From positions 2,484,833 through 2,548,832 of the forward strand of contig JAFMSR010000017.1 in assembly GCA_022818135.1 (NCBI GenBank): a DNA stretch of 64,000 nucleotides. The letters are read 5' to 3'. Position 1 is the first letter of the stretch. Every line of letters starts with the position of its first letter. Positions 12,260 through 24,611 of this stretch are shown piece by piece. The notes under the pieces are model-generated. The model had not been told where the DNA came from. It was given only the letters and a program-made list of their open reading frames with translations, and did not search any database. Position numbers and translations under genes: made by a program. The DNA is from Saxidomus purpurata (lineage: Eukaryota; Mollusca; Bivalvia; Venerida; Veneridae).

Positions 12260-12400
12260 GTGGGTTGCTACCCTATTTTGTAGCCTTTGAATATGTTCTC
12301 ACGTTGTTGGGATTTGTGATTCTAAACAAAACACAACCTAACTACAAATCCCAACAACATGATAACATATTCGGAGGCTGCAAAATAGGTAGCAACCCAC
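12260..12400. mobile_element. Hairpin MITE-like element (GTGGGTTGCTACC TIR)
   Basis: The left half runs gtgggttgctaccctatttt, tagcctttgaatatgttctc, gttgttgggatttgt. The right half is its reverse complement with small mismatches: acaaatcccaacaac, gataacatattcggaggct, aaaataggtagcaacccac. The two halves of about 60 bp are separated by a spacer of about 20 nt. The flanks read atatt on the left and atatg on the right, a possible short target duplication. Non-coding. Confidence 0.8.
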
Positions 12401-12616
12401 ATATGTGAATATGTATAAAAGATTCATTACTAGTGCATATGTTATTTCTGTTGCATGCAATGCAATTCTTTTTTGAAATTCTTTATTCTGCACGTACTTT
12501 GCCGGATTTATTTTCATTCATAAATGCAACTAAGAGAAAAAGCTCAGTGCAAGTCACCTCTTTTATCTTTTCAAAGCATACATTGTGTTTTTAAAAATCC
12601 AAATTGGCCCCTTTAT

Positions 12617-13256
12617 AAACTTGGAGCCATTGGTATAATTTGTATATATAGACATAAGTTTGGTCTTAAGCCATATTTATTTTAACTTAAGAGTTTTTGG
12701 TATATATAGATATTTTTTTGTTTTAGAACCATATTTGTTTTAACTTAGAGCCATTGGTATATATAGACATAAGTTTGGTCTTAGAACCATATTAATTTAA
12801 CCTAGAGCCATTGGTATATATAGACATAAGTTTGGTCTAAGAACCATATTTATTTAAACTTACAGCCATTGGTATATATAGACATAATTTGAGCTTAGAA
12901 CCATATTTATTTTTACTTAGAGCCATTGGTATATATAGACATAATTTTGGGCTTAGAACCATATTTATTTTAACTTAGAGCCATTGATATATATAGACAT
13001 AATTTTGGGCTTAGAACCATATTTATTTTAACTTAGAGCCATTGGTATTTAGACATAATTTTGGGCTTAGAACCATATTTATTTTAACATACATCCATTG
13101 GTATATATAGACATAATTTTGGGCTTAGAACCATATTTATTTTAACTTAGAGCCATTGGTATATATAGACATAATTTTGGGCTTAGAACCATATTTATTT
13201 TAACTTAGAGCCATTGGTATATAGACATAATTTTGGGCTTAGAACCATATTTATTT
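12617..13256. repeat. 58-bp tandem minisatellite, about 11 units
   Basis: The unit contains agagccattggtatatatag, acataattttgggcttag and aaccatatttattttaact. The phrase ccattg(g/a) recurs at 12751, 12808, 12866, 12923, 12981, 13039, 13095, 13153 and 13211, a spacing of 56-58 bp. The first two units are degenerate. Units from about 12890 on share attttgggcttag, earlier ones agtttggtctta, so the array has two sub-families. Confidence 0.93.
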
Positions 13257-16200
13257 TGCTCCTATTCTTATTGTTGTTCTCTTCTGTGTTGAGGTTTTCT
13301 CAGTACATGTATTGCTACAAGAGAAAGGTGTCCTGGATTATTTCTGCGTTTGCTGATTATCCATAACATATACTTAATTTAATTTCTTCTTAAGGTTGGA
13401 TTGTGCAGCTCTTTAACAACACATTCATAATGCATGTAAGATTAAATCGATCATGCTAGTTAAAATGGTCCCCTAATTGCTTAGTGCATGATTTTTACAT
13501 AATATATATCCCTCCGAGAAAAAAAAGACAAAACTACTTATCTTTAACTAACTTGCAGAAAATATGTAAAAGTTTTATATATTTCACATCAAGGTGGACA
13601 ATTCTAACAACAAGTGTTATGGTTGCGGGAGTAAGGCGGCCTTTTATTGTTCATAAACGTATGTTTAAGATTTAAAGTCAGCAATTTTCTATATTTTTTT
13701 CAATTGATAGTTATTTCTGACAAATGACAGCGTTATATGAGATTATGTAGAAGGGATCGATATTACCATCAGGTATATTTGATATCAAATTGCTTAGTAA
13801 CATGCAAACAAATCTCACTGAGAACAAAAAACGGAAAAGTAGACACTTCATGTAATTGTATACGTAGACAAAGGAAGTAATTACATTGGTAGATGACATC
13901 CTAGTTTAAATGTTAATGGTTTCACTTTACAAAGTTGTCATGGTATACAAAATCACCGTCTGTTGTGAAAACAAAGGGAAATTTGAATTTATACAAATAC
14001 ATATTTCGTACAGGTGGCGTTTTAAAATTAGAACAGCATTACAGATAAATATGAGACGCTTTTATGTGATGACCTGGAGCGTATTTCTTGGTTTGGAAGC
14101 TACAGCAACAAAACTAGGAATGTGCGTGTTCAGTTTTTGTATAACATCAATATTTTACCCGGATGACCTTGACTAATTACCTTTGACCTAATTTCTTATT
14201 CATAAAAGACTGACCTCGCGTGCATTTTTGTAAACGAGTTGCAATGCTATGTTTTTGCTCCTTAGCATTGGTGATCAAGGATTATGTGCTTTGTATCCAT
14301 TTAAATGACAGTCTAAAAGTCTTAACATGTTATATTCTACGTTTGCAAATAAAGTGATCATAATGGCGGTTAACAATCCCAGAAGAGATTTTTATGTTTT
14401 CGCTTCACATAAGTTCGGGTCATTGATCAAATAGCTAGTTGTAAGAATTCAGTTATTGGTTTTATGGTAGATATATGTGTGTCTGAATGCTTTTAATTTT
14501 AAAGGGAAGCCTTATAGTGTATTTCCAACTTAGGTTATCATTTGAAGTCGTTTCTATGACATCATAGTGTTTTCTATAATTTTGTAAAGTATATGATCTT
14601 CTGATGGAGTCATAAATATATCTGTATCTGAAAAATGACTAAAGGATTTTCGATTTTGTTACTTTTGCAGGCTCTGTCCCATCTGCTATTAACGACACTT
14701 TCAGTTAATGATGTACTTATTTGAACACTTCTTTAAAAGAACCAATCAAAAAGTTCACTTTCCAACCATAACGATTTCTACTTAAATCGCACAGGTTTGT
14801 CGTATACATCTTGAGCAACAGAAAATATTAAAAAAACGCCAACTAGGTGTGATAAGTTTAGTCTGCTGTAGTGGAAGACAACATATAAGTAACAAAACTG
14901 GTGATTCTCTTTTGTAGTGTATTTTGTTGCAAGGACATTAAAATATGAGCACTCTATGTTCTGACAGAAAGAAAACAATGGGAAGTTTGAAAGTCATTGT
15001 GCAAAGTTTTTATATTTCTAACGTATACATTACACAAAAGTCAGTTATATTGTTATATATTTTCTGCTTATAGCGTACGTTGTGAATCATTGACGAGCCA
15101 AACAAAATGGTCACATAAAAACAAGGATAAAACAATCGAGAGGTTGGTATTTCAACGGCACGTGTCATTGATTGCGCAACTGCATTATTTATAACAGCTT
15201 ATTGTGCTAAAAAAATCAATCGAAAAATACTTTCTGATTAAAATTGATATTTTACTATTAAATATGAAAATATAAAATGGGTATTAATCATTTAGACGGA
15301 ATATTGTAACTACGATAGACACATATACATATGTATGACGATTTTATAGTTATAGTTGATTTAAGACATAAATATTCCGGTTTAGTTCAACACAAACAAA
15401 AGTACCACTCTGTAAATTGACTGAAGGAATAATTTACTTAATAATAGAGTTTTATTTACGTTGCAAGGACATTGAGATGTGAGCACCTTAAATCTATTAA
15501 CTAAATATAGATTTGTAGTTTAAAAGTGCATTATACCTTAAACGTTTTCTTAATGATAATTTGTATATCTATTAATTTAAACAATAGGTCAATTCACATT
15601 GTTATATAAATCGTGCTAAAAGCGTACTGACAAATCTTTGCGAGCCAATATGCAAAAACTGTCACTAACCAAACAGGTTAGAACAAGGAATAATTGATAT
15701 TTCGTAAGGTCGTAAAATTTCGTAGTGTAACATAAATGGGAGCGAATCTATACATAATCATCTTTCCATCGGTAAAAAAAAGTGGAAAAATAAGGGAGGA
15801 ACAGATACCATTTTCATCTGCAGCAAGTGTCTTATTGATTGTCACTGCTGTAATACCGGTACAAGGCTTGAAGACAAAATTAAGCTGAATAAATAAGTGT
15901 GAATCTTCGTGACATTGCAAAACCTTGATATTATTATTATTAATTGTAAATTAAAATTGGTATTGATGTTTGGTTTATTTTCGCACAGATGCATTTTTCA
16001 GATTTAGTAAATATTTTCTATTTAATCTCAGATTTATATCAAAATTGTTAATTTTAATGATCATAAATATTACCCAGTTGTTTAGCTTTCCACACAGAAC
16101 AAAATGTATCTGCCTGCCCATTATCATTTAAACTAAGGCCTACAATAAGCTCTTGTACCTCCAATATTATAGTTGCATTTACGTTATACGTGTTTAGTTT

Positions 16201-16587
16201 AATAACCATTTCACAATCTATTAACTAAATAGTAGATTGTTTTATTTAAGACCAGTAAACAGTGATACCTCAATTAAGAGTGTAACATTATAAAAAATAG
16301 AGAATTTTGTTTTAAGGTCCTATTAGCATTTAAACTGGTGGGAATACAATTTTCACAGAAATATTATTAAATGTGTATAAAATGGCTACGAAAAATGGAA
16401 TATAATAATTTAAGGCACTGCTGAAATTCAAAATGACAAGGAATTTTATTACCCGTTTTTATGGAGGCATAACATATTGCTAGTAATTTCTGAAAATAAT
16501 GTGTGTCAATGACTTAACTTTTTCGCAATATTAATCTTTAGATAATACACCTATCGCTCAATAAAAAAGTAGAAAAATAGAATTTTA

Positions 16588-16660
16588 GTATTGCAAAGTT
16601 TATGTATGTGGTGTATTTTTCAGAATGGGTGTCAATCCTTTGATATTTTCTAGTCTATCA
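16588..16660 (+). repeat. Dispersed repeat copy A (paired with 18033-18100)
   Basis: It shares tatgtatgtggtgtattttt, cagaatgggt and tcaat.ctttgatattttct with 18033-18100. A second homologous block (tgtcaatg.cttaact...) precedes it at 16503 and again at 17225, so this is a diverged repeat family of unknown type. Confidence 0.75.
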
Positions 16661-18032
16661 ATTTACTTTACAACATAACACTTCTTCTTGTAATAAAGTT
16701 TGAATTAAGTAAATATCTGCAACGGATTTGGTGACTATTTTTGTAACCCTACCCTCATTTTGCATGTGCAAAATTTGTCAATTTAGTTACAAAATTTGAG
16801 GTGAAAATTTTTTTCTCAAAAATGTTCCTTTTTTTGCAGCAAAATATTCCTATTTCCAAAGTTTAGTAATGCATAATCTTTTTCCTCATTTAAATCATCA
16901 TTTTTGAAATATAACAATGGTAAATTTCCGGAAGTGCAAAAATCCATATACTTACCCAGTGGCAGTGTTTCGCTTAAGTCCCGACGTAACTTGAGATATT
17001 AACTTAACCTTTATTACTATTTTCAAATAACACCTAAAGTAGGCTACCTTGGTCTTCTAATTTCTATATACATCTGTATAAAGAATGTCTATATGTCGCT
17101 AGACCATTTGACAATACTTTGCTTGCCAACAGTAATTGTCTTATGTACATATCTTAATTTTATTGATACCCCGCCCCCTCCCCGGGGAATAACAGTTGCT
17201 AGTTAATTTCAGCAAAAAGGAGAGTGTCAATGCCTTAACTTTTCCTAGGCAATATTAGTCTTTATTAGGGCCCATCCAAGTATTTCGTATATTCAACTGG
17301 TGCCTGGACCTTTTTTGCGAGATACATTTACGGGTTACATGTGAACGATTTTAATGGTTTTCGTAAATGTAAGCTAAGATATCATTTAAAGCACGAGCAT
17401 TTTAATATATTTTCAAGTTAATGTAACAGGAATTTCTTTTTCGGAATGGTTCGAGTTTTCAGGGTAGCAATAACGGTTCACACTAGCAGGGAATTAATTG
17501 TTATTTACGAATATCCAGTGACGTTTGGAACAGGGTTGATTGCGAAAAGACATGGTGCTTTTATGGTGTCACAAGCAAGGCATCAAATCGGTTTAAAATG
17601 TATAGCAACAGAATCTATTCAATTTCAAGACATCCTGTAATCATACTTTTTCAAAACAAAAATGGCGGTAAATGACGCACTGTGTTCTCGTGATAAATGA
17701 CGTCGTTGTCACAAACCAGTTATTAAGTCTGTGATGGTATAGTTGCATTAATAAGTAAACTTGAGTGTGTAAGGAGAATTTGTGTGTAGGATTTAAGTGA
17801 TATGTTTGCGTGTCACGTAAATAAAGTAAAGTGTTGTGTGTGTGTAGCACTGTGTGTTTTGGCTTAGAACATAAACATAGGTAAATTCACGTGTGACCTG
17901 GGCCAAATTTCCTGGGGGGTTGCATGCTTGGGGAATTGGCATACCCTTTAATTACTAATTTTTGTTTTTAGTGATCAACACTATTAGGGCCTATCTAAAG
18001 CGGTGTTCTCGTAGAATGTGCAATTAACTCAA

Positions 18033-18100
18033 ATATTAGTATTGCAAATGTTTATGTATGTGGTGTATTTTTCAGAATGGGTATCAATTTTTGATATTTT
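18033..18100 (+). repeat. Dispersed repeat copy B (paired with 16588-16660)
   Basis: attagtattgcaaatgttta followed by tgtatgtggtgtatttttca and gaatgggtatcaat closely matches the copy at 16588. No coding function is evident. Confidence 0.75.
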
Positions 18101-18893
18101 CTTATATAGTAAATCATACTTCGCTCGGTTCCTCCTATCCCCCCGCTTTCCCTCTGGTCGGAACAACCCAGTCCTCCACAGAAGGCCATGTAAGATCCTC
18201 ATAGTAATGTATTGGCATTTAAAATTTCTTTGATATTGCATCTTTTAAACAAGGATGAGTAATATATAGAATGCACTAAAACTACAGACATGTCAAAACA
18301 ATTGCGATAGATAGAAAATGTTAGTTTATTTAATGACATTTACCTTTTTAGTCATGATTTCTTCCCAGAGTACTGACCAGTACTGAATCAAGCAGCGAGA
18401 GTAGTTAACTTAAGTTGCAGAACTTACAGTAGTCGATGAAAAATAGAAAAAAAATAACTAAAGCAAACTTTTGTAAGCATGTGTATTCACATTCCGTTTA
18501 CTTTCCCCCAAAATTGTAGGTTTACATACTTCTTAAACACATTAAACATGAAGTACACCTTGAAAGATATCGTGTAAAATTTCAAAGATGTACTGGAATT
18601 AACTTATATTAATTGCGTGTGTGGTTCACGATGACGTGAAAATACTGGAAAGTAAATTCATCTGATTGCAATTGTCCAAGGCGAAATGAATTGTCACTTC
18701 ATCAAGTTTTCATTGTCATTATTTGTTCACATGTATCCCAGCACAGACGTTATTCCAGACATTACCATATATTACCATCATTGGCATCTTCCCTATCATA
18801 CAATGTCCGTAGAATAAATCAAACATCCGCAGAATATGCAGTGTAATCTTTTATTTCAACTGTGAAAATGCGATTTGTTATAATCTTCTTCAT

Positions 18894-19937
18894 CTAAAGT
18901 CGTTCAGTTGTCACAATATTAAATACATCAATCCGTCTTCTCTGCACATTCTTCTCAAGGAAATGAAAACCTGGACACATAGAAAGATAGACCAGTCCCT
19001 GTAGACGGCATTGTTTAAATCGCCACACATAAACCAGTGGATTGGTAGCACTATTTAGGATGATTATGTTATAGCTGTACGCCATGCAAGGTGGGGGTAT
19101 ATGACATTTTCTAACGAGACCTTCTAAGTCGAGAGGCAAATGCATCACGCAATACAGCATGCAAAACACTGAAATTACCCCATTGTGTATATTTATGGAA
19201 CACATACTAGTACCACTTGAAAAACCATTTCTCATTACACGTACTTTTGACATATGCCGTTTCAAAATGAGAATAGCATTAAAATTACAGATAAGAGAGA
19301 TAATGCTTAAACAAATGTGCATTCCTAATCCAACCCAACAAATACTGTTTACGCGATTTCTTTCCCAATTAGTTATCACAATAACAACAGCCGTCACACT
19401 GAAACAAAGAAACTCCAGCAAAACTAATGCCTTGACGTATGCTTTTTTGAAACACTTCCTGTATGTGAGTGGAGAAGCGAGCGCAATGTACCTTTCAACA
19501 GAAAATCCGCCAACAGCGAACCATCCAAACAAAATGCATATTCTGCTCATGCGGAAGAAAACCCACTTAGGATAGTCCATGACCACATTGTGCAGAACGA
19601 AACAGATGGACATAATTGCGTCATATAACAGAATATTGTTGCACAAATATCTTATATTTGAGCCAATTCTCTGTGTTTTCGTCATAACAAAGGATGATGC
19701 TAAATTAAAGCAAGTAATCATGCCGCAAACAACAATGTAACTGCTGCGAATTCCAGCATCCGGTAGTAAGAATTCGGAGTTACTCGCAGTAAAATTTGTT
19801 TCATTCATGATGACATATAACAAAGTTCTGCACTCTTCAGTGCTGTTTCTAACATTCTGCGAAAGCCTGAAAGGTAAATAAAAAAATGTTAAATAAATGA
19901 TAGTCGTCAAAAACTCATATGATTCTGGTCTGAACAA
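18894..19937 (-). CDS. Rhodopsin-family (class A) orphan G-protein-coupled receptor
   Basis: The 347-codon ORF has seven hydrophobic segments at about residues 65-87, 98-119, 131-153, 168-190, 205-226, 251-270 and 286-306. Class A marks are D in TM2 (LLYDAIM), Cys at the start of TM3 (RICIL) with a partner in the second extracellular loop (NSICW), ERY at 148-150 in VERYIALASPLTYRK, and NPLVY at 299-303. N-glycosylation sites (NST, NET, NFT) lie in the N-terminus. The ligand is not recognisable; VERYIALxxPL suggests a peptide-type or orphan receptor. The first 23 residues are doubtful: on the minus strand a pyrimidine-rich tract ending tttcag (AG at 19868-19867) precedes GCTTTCGCAG. The real exon may be 18894-19866, joined to an upstream exon, or translation may start at the internal Met 44. 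Confidence 0.85.
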   Translation of the reverse strand: MFRPESYEFLTTIIYLTFFYLPFRLSQNVRNSTEECRTLLYVIMNETNFTASNSEFLLPDAGIRSSYIVVCGMITCFNLASSFVMTKTQRIGSNIRYLCNNILLYDAIMSICFVLHNVVMDYPKWVFFRMSRICILFGWFAVGGFSVERYIALASPLTYRKCFKKAYVKALVLLEFLCFSVTAVVIVITNWERNRVNSICWVGLGMHICLSIISLICNFNAILILKRHMSKVRVMRNGFSSGTSMCSINIHNGVISVFCMLYCVMHLPLDLEGLVRKCHIPPPCMAYSYNIIILNSATNPLVYVWRFKQCRLQGLVYLSMCPGFHFLEKNVQRRRIDVFNIVTTERL

Positions 19938-21928
19938 TTAAAGTATTAAATCTAAATTACTTGATATTTGTGTATAATATTAAAAGTCAACTATTGCTCT
20001 TAGAACTATATATTTTGCACAAAACAAAATTAGTCAAGGCACTAATTACTACTATTTTGTATGGGTTCGCGCTTGGCAAACACACAGATATGAAACCCAC
20101 AAATTCTGTTCTGCAGGAAATTGCTTTTATTGTGCACTACAATTACTAAATCAAAGAAAAGAATTCCAGCTTTCAGTTTTCAATTTGCCCTACAGTGCAA
20201 GTATTACCACAAGCTCCCAATATTTCCAACTTTGTGCTCTCTACCTAGTATATTCATTACAATATAAGCACTTTCTTATAACATTTTCTCTTGCACTTTT
20301 ATTTTGTATTTGATCTTATTCCTTCATAATTATATCGAATGCATTATCGAATATTGTACTTGTTTGTATCTTTCGATCTTTAATTGTATGCCGGACACTT
20401 AAACTCGATGAAACAAAGAACCATAGCATCCGGCAGAAGCATAGTATTTCACTAAAAGACACGTGCTTTTTTCCAAATTTTTTCGGTCAGGTGTTAAAGA
20501 ACTTAACAAGTAAAAGCTGAAATCCGAATTGTATACCTGATAATAATTCTCTCACACTCGTAAAATATAATCTGAATCCATTATACTAGTCCTGCAATAT
20601 GTCAAACATCTCAAATGCCTTGTCATGAATTCTGGATTAACAAAGAGAAATTATGTTGCAGACGTCACGATATGTCACGAATCATTATGAAAGAGACAGA
20701 GAGTTGATAACGATTAAGCGGACTGTTTCTGTTTCTATGACATGGCTTTTAAAGAAACATATTTTTTTAAAAATTTGATGTTTAATCTCTATTTGACCAT
20801 TCTTGAACATTTCATTTCCTTGTACAAATATTCAAGATCGGTACAAAAGCAGCGATCATGTAACAGCATGGTGGGGAGCGTCAACAAACTCAAACTTACG
20901 TTAACGCCATTTTATTAATACTTTGCACAGTGTTTTGTTCTTAAGGATTGATATTTTGTAAAATGATCCATATGCATCAGGTAATGATCGTTAAGCACGA
21001 TATCGTAATTCAACAACACGATATTTACTCATTATAGATAATTAAGTCATGCTCCCGAATTTGCTGTTTGCATTATAGATAATTAAGTCACGCTCCCGAA
21101 ACAACTGTTTGACAGTTCCTGTAGAAAAGCTGAAAAATACTTTCTTTATTTTCTTTTTTTTTTGGCGGGGGTCGGGGGTTATTATTTAGCTGAATATGTT
21201 TATTTGATTTGGTTGCAGGAGGTCCACATATTATAATACGCAAGTTCAAATACCTGGTTTTATGGCTTATTTTATGTCGTCCATATTCTTTTACAAACGA
21301 AAGTTTATCTTTGCCCCGCAAAATATGTACGCAGAAGGTGACACGTTACTACACATTATCGACGCAAATCATAATAGATCATAATATGTAGTAGTGTGTT
21401 CTGGATAACAAAATACATATAGTTGTCATAGGATAACCTAAACAAATTAAAATAGTTATTAATAGTCTGGTTGTTTTTGTTTTCTTGTTACCTCAAATGG
21501 AAAATCAGTATTTAAATTGTCATTTATTGTCACACAATAGTCCCGTTATCATATTTTACTATTACTCGGACAAATTAACCTGATCTTCTTGACCACTATT
21601 AGCATAATTTCTCGGCCGATTTATTTTTCTATATTTATCTTCGGCTATTAATTTACGAATATGCACGTGGCAAGCTTTATATACCAATTGTTAAGAAACG
21701 ATGATATAGATTGGGTCGGTAGGTTAATTTGTTCGGACAATACCACCTTTACTAACAAGTGCTACCCCACTCACCCATATGTTCATAAAAACTGGTATGC
21801 ATCATTGCATTCAGTCTTCATGTGTTGTTGCATACAATGTCATATAACATTATTAGTATAATTAATTATCTATGATAATTCTATACTTGCTTCCAGTTTT
21901 GTGTTGTGGTTGGCTTCCCAAAGCAAGT
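19938..21928. other. Intergenic stretch, no gene recognised
   Basis: AT-rich. It contains a two-copy 41-bp tandem at 21030-21111 and a short T9 tract followed by ggcgggggtcggggg at 21157. The ORFs at 19961, 21088, 21209 and 21661 are short and without domains. An upstream exon or promoter of the GPCR should lie here but is not identified. Confidence 0.5.
21030..21111. repeat. Two-copy 41-bp tandem repeat
   Basis: cattatagataattaagtca followed by (t/c)gctcccgaa and ctgtttg occurs at 21030 and again at 21071. Confidence 0.85.
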
Positions 21929-22186
21929 ACCCGATCTACTTTACAAATATTTGATAAAGGGGCCAGAGCTAGCCCTCGGGCATAAACAAATACCCGATCT
22001 ACTTTACAAATATTTGATAGAGGGGCCAGAGCTAGCCCTCGGGCATAAACAAATACACATATATATATTTTGGCACATACATTATATTTACAAAAAAACA
22101 AAAATAATATCAAACAGGGAATGCCACGTACCAAAAACGCAGCCTCCCCAAAACGAGCCCCACAGCACCCAGAAGTGCACAACACC

Positions 22187-22245
<59 letters not shown>

Positions 22246-22737
22246 CACACACACAATCATGTACACACACAAACATACACTACCAACACACACAAGCATA
22301 CAAAGCAAACACACGAGGACAAAACGAACAATTAACGGAACACAGTGGGGCACCGCCTTGGAACGGTCAGTGGCAAAAACACCACTGGGGAGCTTAAACC
22401 GGTTTATGGTGCGCACCCAACCTCACTCTTACCCCCACCATGTTCCAAAGTGACAGGACAGTGTAAATAAAAGTAATCCCTGCTAGGTGAATCTCTAACA
22501 CACGCAATGGAAACAAAAGGCATGGTATGTAAAACACAAAAATGCTCGTGTATAAATATATAAAAAGCAAACCTTGAGAACCAAAAAACGTATGTACTCA
22601 ATGCCTTTGCAGAAGGCAGAGCACCAAGAGAAACACCCTTAAGGGCCCGACGAAACAGGCCAGAGGACAGAAATCAAAACAGTTTCGTCCCAGTGGGATT
22701 TAAAAACTGCCCATCACAGAGTCCTCCCCCTCTTCCG
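21929..22737 (-). mobile_element. 3' region of a decayed retroelement (with 63-bp duplication and CA tract)
   Basis: This non-coding stretch lies directly downstream (minus strand) of the reverse-transcriptase fragment at 22738-23250. It holds two tandem copies of a 63-bp unit (21929-21991 and 21992-22054; acccgatctactttacaaat ... ggccagagctagccctcggg), a CA tract, and the block cagggaatgcca..gtacc that recurs at 7329-7405. The ORFs across it are products of the CA tract and the 63-bp duplication (the protein repeats VFVYARGLALAPLSNICKVD), so I do not call them genes. Confidence 0.75.
22187..22256. repeat. CA microsatellite
   Basis: About 28-30 CA dinucleotides in an essentially pure run, inside the retroelement 3' region. 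It creates spurious poly-His/Thr and poly-Cys/Val ORFs on the two strands. Confidence 0.97.
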
Positions 22738-23250
22738 TCAGACACAATCAAAGAGGGAAGCATAGCGTCCAACTGTAAACGGGTTGAACACCAAACATGC
22801 GGTGTGTCTCAAAACAGTAGGGTCGTAACCTCTTTTAACAAAACGTTTTATAATTTTAGCAAATACAGTTGGAAAATTGCCATGACCCAAAATCTTACGA
22901 AGTTTGTAAATCACATCCCCATAAAAATCGGGTTTTGAAATACCTTCTCGCAGAAGAGTCTTTAGATTACTATTGAATTTCAAAACCAAATCAGAATTAC
23001 GATAGTAAAATTTAGCAAAATATTTACGCAATTTGTAATAACGGTAGCCCTGTTGAAGAAGTTTATTTGTAATATATTGATTACGTTCATTGAAATCCTC
23101 AACATGACTACACGCTCTGGCAAACCGAATTAACTGAGAAATGTATACCCCATAAGATGTAGCATGAGGTACATCCCCATCCAAATGGGGGAAATTTACA
23201 ATATTAAAATTAAAATCATCCCTCTTGTCAACAACAACATATTTCAGAAT
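22738..23250 (-). pseudogene. Retroelement reverse-transcriptase C-terminal fragment
   Basis: The minus strand reads DKRDDFNFNIVNFPHLDGDV (upstream of the first Met, from about 23235), then YGVYISQLIRFARACSHVED, KLLQQGYRYYKLRKYFAKFY and ACLVFNPFTVGRYASLFDCV before the stop. This is the conserved region after the RT catalytic core in a retroelement family very common in invertebrate genomes, recognised from memory. Upstream of the KRDDF segment the frame is broken (a stop at about 23255) and no YxDD catalytic motif is seen, so it is a 5'-truncated, dead copy. The 148-codon ORF 22738-23184 is part of it. Confidence 0.8.
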
Positions 23251-24611
23251 GCCAAAACATCTAAGTCATTCCATGTAAAATAAACTTGTGATAGAACTGT
23301 TTCTGAATCGAACGATTCTTTTTGCGGAATAAGGAAAATTCTTCACCAAGGAGATAATCGTAAACGCCAATATTTTTTTATAAAGATTACATTACTAGTG
23401 ATAACATTTTTTAATGAAATGAAGTAAAAAGTATGCACGCAATTTCGTTTCCACATGCAGGAATGACGCTGCTGGCCGCCAAGACTACAGCAATTCTGCT
23501 TGAAAACTGGAAATAAAGGAATTAATTCCGAGATGTAAAACATGCTTCAGATGTGCTTCAAGAAATCAATTGCAAATTCGAAACTACCAATTCGCGTCCG
23601 GAATTAAATGAATCAATTCCTAGATATAAAAAAGGCTCAATCGAACCCTTCAAAAGTGCTACTAGGAATCGATTCCTAATTCAGAACTACCAAATCTGAC
23701 AAAAAAGTATGTGTCCGTGAGTTTGCGGTCGCATACATTTATTACTTTATTTTTCCCTTGTGTAGTTTTCTGTTTAAGTTTCTTGAAATCCTTTTATTTC
23801 CATAGGGCTGTTTTGAAGACGCGAAAACTGATTCGATTTTCTAGATAGTAATGTGCCTGTTGACTTCAATGGTAGAGACTGTTGGTTGCTCCCCTGTTTT
23901 ACCACATGTGAATAAATTTGGGGTTGACAGTGCCCAGGGATTTCTATGTTTTTAACTGGTTGAGATATTGCACTGTTTAGAAGTACTATCAGCGTCATGT
24001 GGAGCTGCATATGTTGAAGAAGTATTGGTTATATACAGATCTTAATTCTTTATGCCTTCTAAAAAGTGGCCAAGTGGTTTAAGAGGAGATGTCGTTTAAA
24101 GGAAATGGTGGATTGATGGACGTACGACGTGCGACGGGTGCTTGAAAATCTTTATCTCCCAAACCGCAAGGTCAAGAGCTTAGATATTTGGTACGTGGCA
24201 CTGTCCAGCAGACTGCAATCAAAAGCGTTAAAATTATGTTCCTAGAGTCAACATTGGCTCCACGCATAGCATTATTTAGTGGTCCTCTACCAAGATTGTT
24301 CAAATTACGTCAGAAATTGGCCCTGTCCTGGGTGTCATATGTTTAGACGAGTCAAACAAAGTGGTCACACAAAAGGTCGCCTACAAAGATAAAGAGTTTG
24401 AGCTAGAAGCCAAGATCGGAAAATTCCGTGTACTTTAAATCAGAGAAATGAGCATTGATTGCGCATTTGCATCATTCGTAACATTCATAACTGCTTAATT
24501 GTGCTTGAATACAAACGAAATCGAGAACTACATAGCTCAAAGTATGAGTTTGATTGCTAGTATTGTAGTTGTACCAGGAACCGTCTATAGAGTATTCCTG
24601 GTTGTACATAG
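23251..24611. other. Intergenic stretch with one dispersed repeat
   Basis: No gene seen. 24145-24345 belongs to a dispersed family described separately. Near 23560-23690 the phrase atcaattc(c/g)...aatt..(g/a)aactaccaa recurs in a loose internal repeat. The ORFs at 23343 and 23774 have no domain. Confidence 0.5.
24145..24345 (+). repeat. Dispersed repeat family R1, copy 1
   Basis: aatctttatctcccaaaccg, caaggtcaagagcttagata and agtggtcctctaccaagatt + gttcaaat match the copies at 49735-49880 and 55535-55810. All share an aaccacaaggtc(a/t)-like start and the phrase ctaccaa(g/a)attgttcaaat. The family appears to be a common repeat of bivalve genomes (from memory). Non-coding. Confidence 0.75.

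Larger units (their letters stand above)
13257..18893. other. Intergenic stretch with old duplicated repeats, no gene recognised
   Basis: About 5.6 kb, AT-rich. Several diverged local duplications are visible: tgcaaggacatt..a.atgagcac at 14930 and 15461; tgtcaatg.cttaactttt...caatatta.tcttta at 16503 and 17225; attgcaaa.gtttatgtatg, tggtgtatttttcagaatgg at 16592 and 18040. The ORFs at 13484, 13711, 13910, 14778, 14997, 15678, 17446, 17641 and 18018/18029 show no conserved domain. Confidence 0.5.

Noticed and set aside
21862..22453. ORFs of 184, 163 and 127 codons on both strands
   Set aside because: They are produced by the CA microsatellite and a 63-bp duplication in the retroelement tail.
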